From Pseudomonas anguilliseptica (GTDB lineage Bacteria > Pseudomonadota > Gammaproteobacteria > Pseudomonadales > Pseudomonadaceae), in contig NZ_FNSC01000001.1 in assembly GCF_900105355.1 (NCBI RefSeq), positions 620,001-684,000 on the forward strand: a DNA stretch of 64,000 nucleotides, given 5' to 3'. The position numbers and the translations under genes are program-made. The number at the start of each line of letters is the position of its first letter. The first letter of the stretch is position 1. Of the stretch, positions 59,368-64,000 are shown one piece after another. The notes beneath the pieces are model-generated. The model worked only from the letters and a program-made list of their open reading frames with translations, was not told the DNA's origin and did not search any database.

Positions 59368-61131
59368 ATGCACCGTCTACTCAGCCTGCTTCTGGTCGTA
59401 CTGCCGGCCAGCGCCGGCCTGTTCGATAAGCCCCCCGTCCCTGCGCAGTTCGGCGCCCCACTGAACAACAGCGCAGACTTCCTGCCGGTACGCGAGGCGT
59501 TCAAGCTGAGCCTGATCAGCAGCTCCAGCGAGTCGGTGAAACTGCGCTTTGTCGCTGCCGAAGGTTATTACCTGTATCGCCATCGCTTCAGTTTCAGCAG
59601 CGAGCCCGCCGCTGTGAGCGTGGGCCAGGCCGTTCTGCCCGCAGGCAAGGCCAAGACCGATGACTACTTCGGCGATGTCGAGGTGTACTACGAGGTACTG
59701 GATGTCGAGGTGCCGGTCGACAACCCGGACAATCGCCCCTTCAACCTCAGCGTCAACTACCAGGGCTGCGCCGACAAAGGCCTGTGCTACCCACCGGAAA
59801 CCGAAGTGCTGGCGATTGGCGGCGGTGCAACAGCCGGCAGTGCTGCACCCAATGCCGCAACGCCGTGGAGCTGGACCGACCTGGCGCTGTTCTTCCTCGG
59901 CGGCCTGGCGCTGACCTTCACCCCCTGCGTGCTGCCGATGCTGCCGATCCTCACCGGCGTGGTGCTGCGCGGCCAGCCGGGCGGTATGCGCAGCCTGGTG
60001 CTGGCACTGGCCTACGTGCTGCCGATGGCCCTGAGCTTTGCCATTCTCGGCGCGCTGATGGGCCTGTTCGGCGCGGAACTGAATCTGCAGGCGCGCCTGC
60101 AATCGCCCTGGGTGCTGGTGCCCTTTGCGATCTTCTTCGCCCTGTTCGGCGCGGCCAGCCTGGGCTTTCTCGAACTGCGCCTGCCAGCCGCCATCGACGG
60201 CCCCCTGCAGCGCCTGAGCCAACGCCTGCACGGCGGCACCATCTTTAGCGCTGCGGCGCTCGGCGTGCTGTCCAGCGTGCTGGTTTCACCCTGCGTCTCC
60301 GCACCACTGGCCGGCGCATTGCTGTATATCAGCGCCAGCGGCGACGCCCTCGGCGGCGGCCTCAAGCTGCTGGCGCTAGGCATGGGCATGGGCGCGCCGC
60401 TGGTACTGTTTGCTGTCGGTGGCGGTGCATTCCTGCCGAAGTCCGGGCCCTGGATGCTCACCGTGCGCAACCTGTTCGGTGCACTGCTGATGGCCGTGGC
60501 GATCTGGCTGCTCGAGCGTGTGGTACCCGGCCCAGTCAGCCTGGCGCTGTGGGGCATGCTAGCTGCAGGCATCGCACTGTGGCTCGGCGCGCTGGAACTG
60601 ACGCCGAAAACTCATCACCAGAAACTCGCCCAACTGCTCGGCCTACCCCTGCTGGTTTACGCCCTGTTGGCCTGGGTCGGTGCGCTGCAGGGGCAGGATG
60701 ATCCGCTACGCCCGCTCGGTCGGTCGGTCAGTAGCGTAGAAGCGACGCAGCAGGTGCAATCCGGTCAATGGCAAACCATCACGACTCCCGCCGAGCTGGA
60801 TAGCGCTCTGCTCGCCGCAAAGAACAATGGCAAGCCACTGCTGCTCGACTGGTATGCCGACTGGTGCATCAGCTGCAAGGTGATCGAACGCGAAGTGCTC
60901 AACGCCCCGGAAGTCGGCCGCCAGCTGGGCGACTATCAGCTGGTGCGTTTCGACATCACCGAAAGCAATCCCGCGCAGCGCGCCCTGCTCGACCGCTACC
61001 AGCTGTTCGGCCCACCGGCGATTCTGCTGTTCGACGCCAAGGGTGACGAATGGCTGGATTTGCGTGTCGTAGGTGAGGTGGATGCGGCGACCTTTGCTGC
61101 GCGCCTGAGCACCGCACGTGAACGTTTTTAA
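59368..61131 (+). CDS. dsbD: Thiol:disulfide interchange protein DsbD
   Basis: 587 aa from ATG 59368 (an upstream in-frame ATG at 59335 precedes the signal peptide awkwardly). Signal peptide MHRLLSLLLVVLPASA, periplasmic alpha domain with Cys pair in CADKGLCYPPET, membrane domain of eight helices with FTPCVLPM and VSPCVSAP (paired Cys), and C-terminal thioredoxin domain with WCISC (near residue 503). Carries electrons from cytosolic thioredoxin to periplasmic DsbC and other targets. dipZ position in P. aeruginosa. Confidence 0.95.
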   Translation: MHRLLSLLLVVLPASAGLFDKPPVPAQFGAPLNNSADFLPVREAFKLSLISSSSESVKLRFVAAEGYYLYRHRFSFSSEPAAVSVGQAVLPAGKAKTDDYFGDVEVYYEVLDVEVPVDNPDNRPFNLSVNYQGCADKGLCYPPETEVLAIGGGATAGSAAPNAATPWSWTDLALFFLGGLALTFTPCVLPMLPILTGVVLRGQPGGMRSLVLALAYVLPMALSFAILGALMGLFGAELNLQARLQSPWVLVPFAIFFALFGAASLGFLELRLPAAIDGPLQRLSQRLHGGTIFSAAALGVLSSVLVSPCVSAPLAGALLYISASGDALGGGLKLLALGMGMGAPLVLFAVGGGAFLPKSGPWMLTVRNLFGALLMAVAIWLLERVVPGPVSLALWGMLAAGIALWLGALELTPKTHHQKLAQLLGLPLLVYALLAWVGALQGQDDPLRPLGRSVSSVEATQQVQSGQWQTITTPAELDSALLAAKNNGKPLLLDWYADWCISCKVIEREVLNAPEVGRQLGDYQLVRFDITESNPAQRALLDRYQLFGPPAILLFDAKGDEWLDLRVVGEVDAATFAARLSTARERF

Positions 61132-61251
61132 CGCCCCGAGTCATATATTTGCCGCAATTTGCGGTCATCGTGTCGACTATTGCTGAGAACTGGACAGCCC
61201 CGCGCTGTCGCGGCATAGTCCTGCGCAGTAGAAAAACAAGGAAGCACCGCC

Positions 61252-61701
61252 ATGGCGACCCTACTGGTATTGCACGGCCCCAACCTCAACCTGCTCGGCA
61301 CCCGTGAGCCGGGCACCTACGGCGCCACTACCCTGGAGCAGATCAACCTCGACCTGGAGCGCCGGGCGCGCGAGGCAGGCCACCACCTGCTGTACCTGCA
61401 GAGCAATGCCGAGTACGAGCTGATTGACCGTATTCACACCGCAAAAGGCGAAGGTGTCGACTTTATCCTGATCAATCCTGCCGCTTTTACTCACACCAGC
61501 GTCGCATTACGTGACGCATTGCTGGCAGTGAGCATCCCATTCATCGAAGTGCATTTGTCCAACGTGCACAAACGCGAAGCTTTCCGCCATCACTCCTACT
61601 TTTCAGATGTTGCGGTGGGAGTGATCTGCGGCCTTGGCGCCAGCGGTTATCGACTGGCCCTGGAGGCTGCACTCGAACAACTTATACTTAAGCGCCCCTG
61701 A
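61252..61701 (+). CDS. aroQ: Type II 3-dehydroquinate dehydratase
   Basis: 149 aa, shikimate pathway step 3. Catalytic Tyr and loop: [13 protein letters not shown] (residues 10-22, Arg and Tyr), [16 protein letters not shown] (near 75-90) and [17 protein letters not shown] (near 99-115) with the conserved His. AAGGAAG before ATG. Lies 22 bp upstream of accB as in other pseudomonads. Confidence 0.97.
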   Translation: MATLLVLHGPNLNLLGTREPGTYGATTLEQINLDLERRAREAGHHLLYLQSNAEYELIDRIHTAKGEGVDFILINPAAFTHTSVALRDALLAVSIPFIEVHLSNVHKREAFRHHSYFSDVAVGVICGLGASGYRLALEAALEQLILKRP

Positions 61702-61723
61702 CCTCACCGGGAGTTGAACCACT

Positions 61724-62185
61724 ATGGATATTCGTAAAGTCAAAAAACTGATCGAGCTGCTGGAAGAATCCGGTATCGACGAGCTGGAGATTCGCGAAGG
61801 CGAAGAATCCGTGCGCATCAGCCGTCATAGCAAGCAGCCGGCCTTTATGCAACAGCCAGTGTACGCCCAGGCTCCGGCTCCGGCCGCCGCGCCAGTGGCT
61901 GCAGCACCGGTCGCTGCCGAAGCTGCTGCACCGGCTGCCGCCAAGCTGAATGGCACTGTGGTGCGCTCGCCGATGGTCGGCACCTTCTACCGCGCTTCCG
62001 GCCCTACTTCGGCCAACTTCGTCGAAGTGGGTTCGAGCGTGAAGAAAGGCGACATTCTCTGCATCGTTGAAGCGATGAAGATGATGAACCACATCGAGGC
62101 CGAAACCAGCGGCGTGATCGAATCCATCCTGGGCGAGAACGGCCAGCCGGTGGAATACGATCAACCTCTGTTCACCATCGTTTGA
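61724..62185 (+). CDS. accB: Biotin carboxyl carrier protein of acetyl-CoA carboxylase
   Basis: 153 aa. N-terminal helices ([21 protein letters not shown]), Ala/Pro-rich linker about 45-75, and biotinyl domain with EAMKMMN; the biotinylated Lys is K119. AccC biotinylates through ATP and bicarbonate. CCGGGAG before ATG. accC starts 17 bp later. Confidence 0.97.
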   Translation: MDIRKVKKLIELLEESGIDELEIREGEESVRISRHSKQPAFMQQPVYAQAPAPAAAPVAAAPVAAEAAAPAAAKLNGTVVRSPMVGTFYRASGPTSANFVEVGSSVKKGDILCIVEAMKMMNHIEAETSGVIESILGENGQPVEYDQPLFTIV

Positions 62186-62202
62186 TCCGCGGAGAGCCTG
62201 CG

Positions 62203-63552
<1,350 letters not shown>

Positions 63553-63557
63553 GCCCT

Positions 63558-63676
63558 ATGACCTGCTGCGCGTCGGCGGTACTGTGTTAAAAACGGCCGA
63601 GGAATGCTCATTTACAGACGTAAACTCCGCTTCTCCGGCCGTTTTTGCCTTGTCCCGCTCTAGCTCGCGATGTCAT
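63558..63676. repeat. Nested palindromic repeat, copy F (opposite orientation)
   Basis: Reverse orientation relative to copies A-E: AAAAACGGCC / GGCCGTTTTT inner stem with TTTAC-agac-GTAAA centre; outer arms ATGAC / GTCAT; contains CTAGCTCGCG at its right end. Lies between accC and prmA. Confidence 0.85.
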
Positions 63677-63690
63677 GACTGAAATGCTAA

Positions 63691-63724
63691 ACAAAGGCTG
63701 CCATTCGGCAGCCTTTGTCGTTTC
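63691..63724 (+). terminator. Stem-loop after the accBC operon
   Basis: ACAAAGGCTGCC-attc-GGCAGCCTTTGT: perfect 12-bp stem with a 4-nt loop, then CGTTT. A plausible intrinsic terminator, with A-rich start useful on the other strand too. Confidence 0.75.
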
Positions 63725-63816
63725 TGTCGACCGCAAGCGGTGGCAGCCGTACCACCGCTTCAAGTAAGCTGCGCGCCAATTTGCGCCATCCCGCCACAAC
63801 GCTCACGAGGTTTCCC

Positions 63817-64000
63817 ATGCCCTGGTTACAAGTCCGTCTCGCCATCACCCCGGAGCAGGCGGAAACCTACGAAGATGCGCTGCTGGAAGTCGGTGCGGTA
63901 TCGGTGACCTTTATGGATGCCGAAGATCAGCCGATTTTTGAGCCGGACCTGGGCACCACGCCACTGTGGTCGCACACTCACCTGCTTGCCCTGTTTGAAG
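63817..64000 (+). CDS. prmA: Ribosomal protein L11 methyltransferase, 5' part (3' end outside window)
   Basis: 61 codons are visible: [30 protein letters not shown] and [16 protein letters not shown], the N-terminal L11-recognition domain of PrmA. GAGG lies 7 nt before ATG 63817. The SAM domain lies beyond the window. Position after accC agrees with P. aeruginosa. Confidence 0.93.
   Translation, partial: MPWLQVRLAITPEQAETYEDALLEVGAVSVTFMDAEDQPIFEPDLGTTPLWSHTHLLALFE

Overview
This window reads as a chromosomal segment of a Pseudomonas species. It has high GC throughout, the distal end of an alginate operon, and long runs of genes whose order matches P. aeruginosa as I recall it: morA-glyA-mapZ-radA-mscL-fpr-dctP, then speA-yciH-nudix-DUF2333-gcbA-ctpL-dipZ-aroQ-accB-accC-prmA. 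Palindromic intergenic repeats typical of the genus are frequent. The species cannot be named from the sequence alone. No tRNA, rRNA, CRISPR array, prophage or plasmid backbone was seen.

Layout. 1-4017 holds the 3' end of algI, then algJ, algF and algA (alginate O-acetylation and GDP-mannose precursor). 4126-5820 holds three small household genes. 5810-7001 is an IS5-family element whose two flanks belong to different genes: a small membrane protein on the left and the 5' stub of a TpsB-type secretion gene on the right. 7310-8028 has no convincing gene. 8029-17694 carries morA, glyA, mapZ, radA, two DUF465 genes, an EAL gene and mscL. 17753-21442 carries fpr, a 5'-truncated dctP, rlmG and a GNAT gene with an in-frame stop. 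21545-24288 is a cyanide-insensitive bd-type oxidase operon (cioA-cioB-DUF2474). 24526-31909 is a periplasmic molybdenum hydroxylase cluster with neighbouring MFS gene. In it mocA has a nonsense codon, xdhC is frameshifted, the Mo subunit lacks a loop I expect, and the MFS gene carries an internal deletion.

31906-41649 is a mixed housekeeping stretch: a DJ-1 protein, purine permease, TrmA, a DUF411 gene frameshifted in a short tandem repeat, PhzF-like, zinc metallopeptidase, RIO kinase, two DUF2218 paralogues around a LysR/oxidoreductase pair. 41650-47523 holds a degenerate HD-GYP response regulator, a BvgS-like hybrid kinase and Ada. 47749-50715 is a thiolase divergent from a two-domain FabG. 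51153-64000 is the speA-to-prmA block.

Themes. Cyclic-di-GMP signalling is dense: MorA, MapZ, an EAL protein, a degenerate HD-GYP and GcbA lie in one 64 kb window with alginate genes. Genes between about 19 and 36 kb show repeated decay, most of it centred on molybdenum-hydroxylase maturation. Six copies of a roughly 120-175 bp nested palindrome sit at gene ends. Their stems differ in sequence between copies but remain self-complementary, which points to a conserved structure. This repeat family and the IS-associated junction are the items most worth following up.
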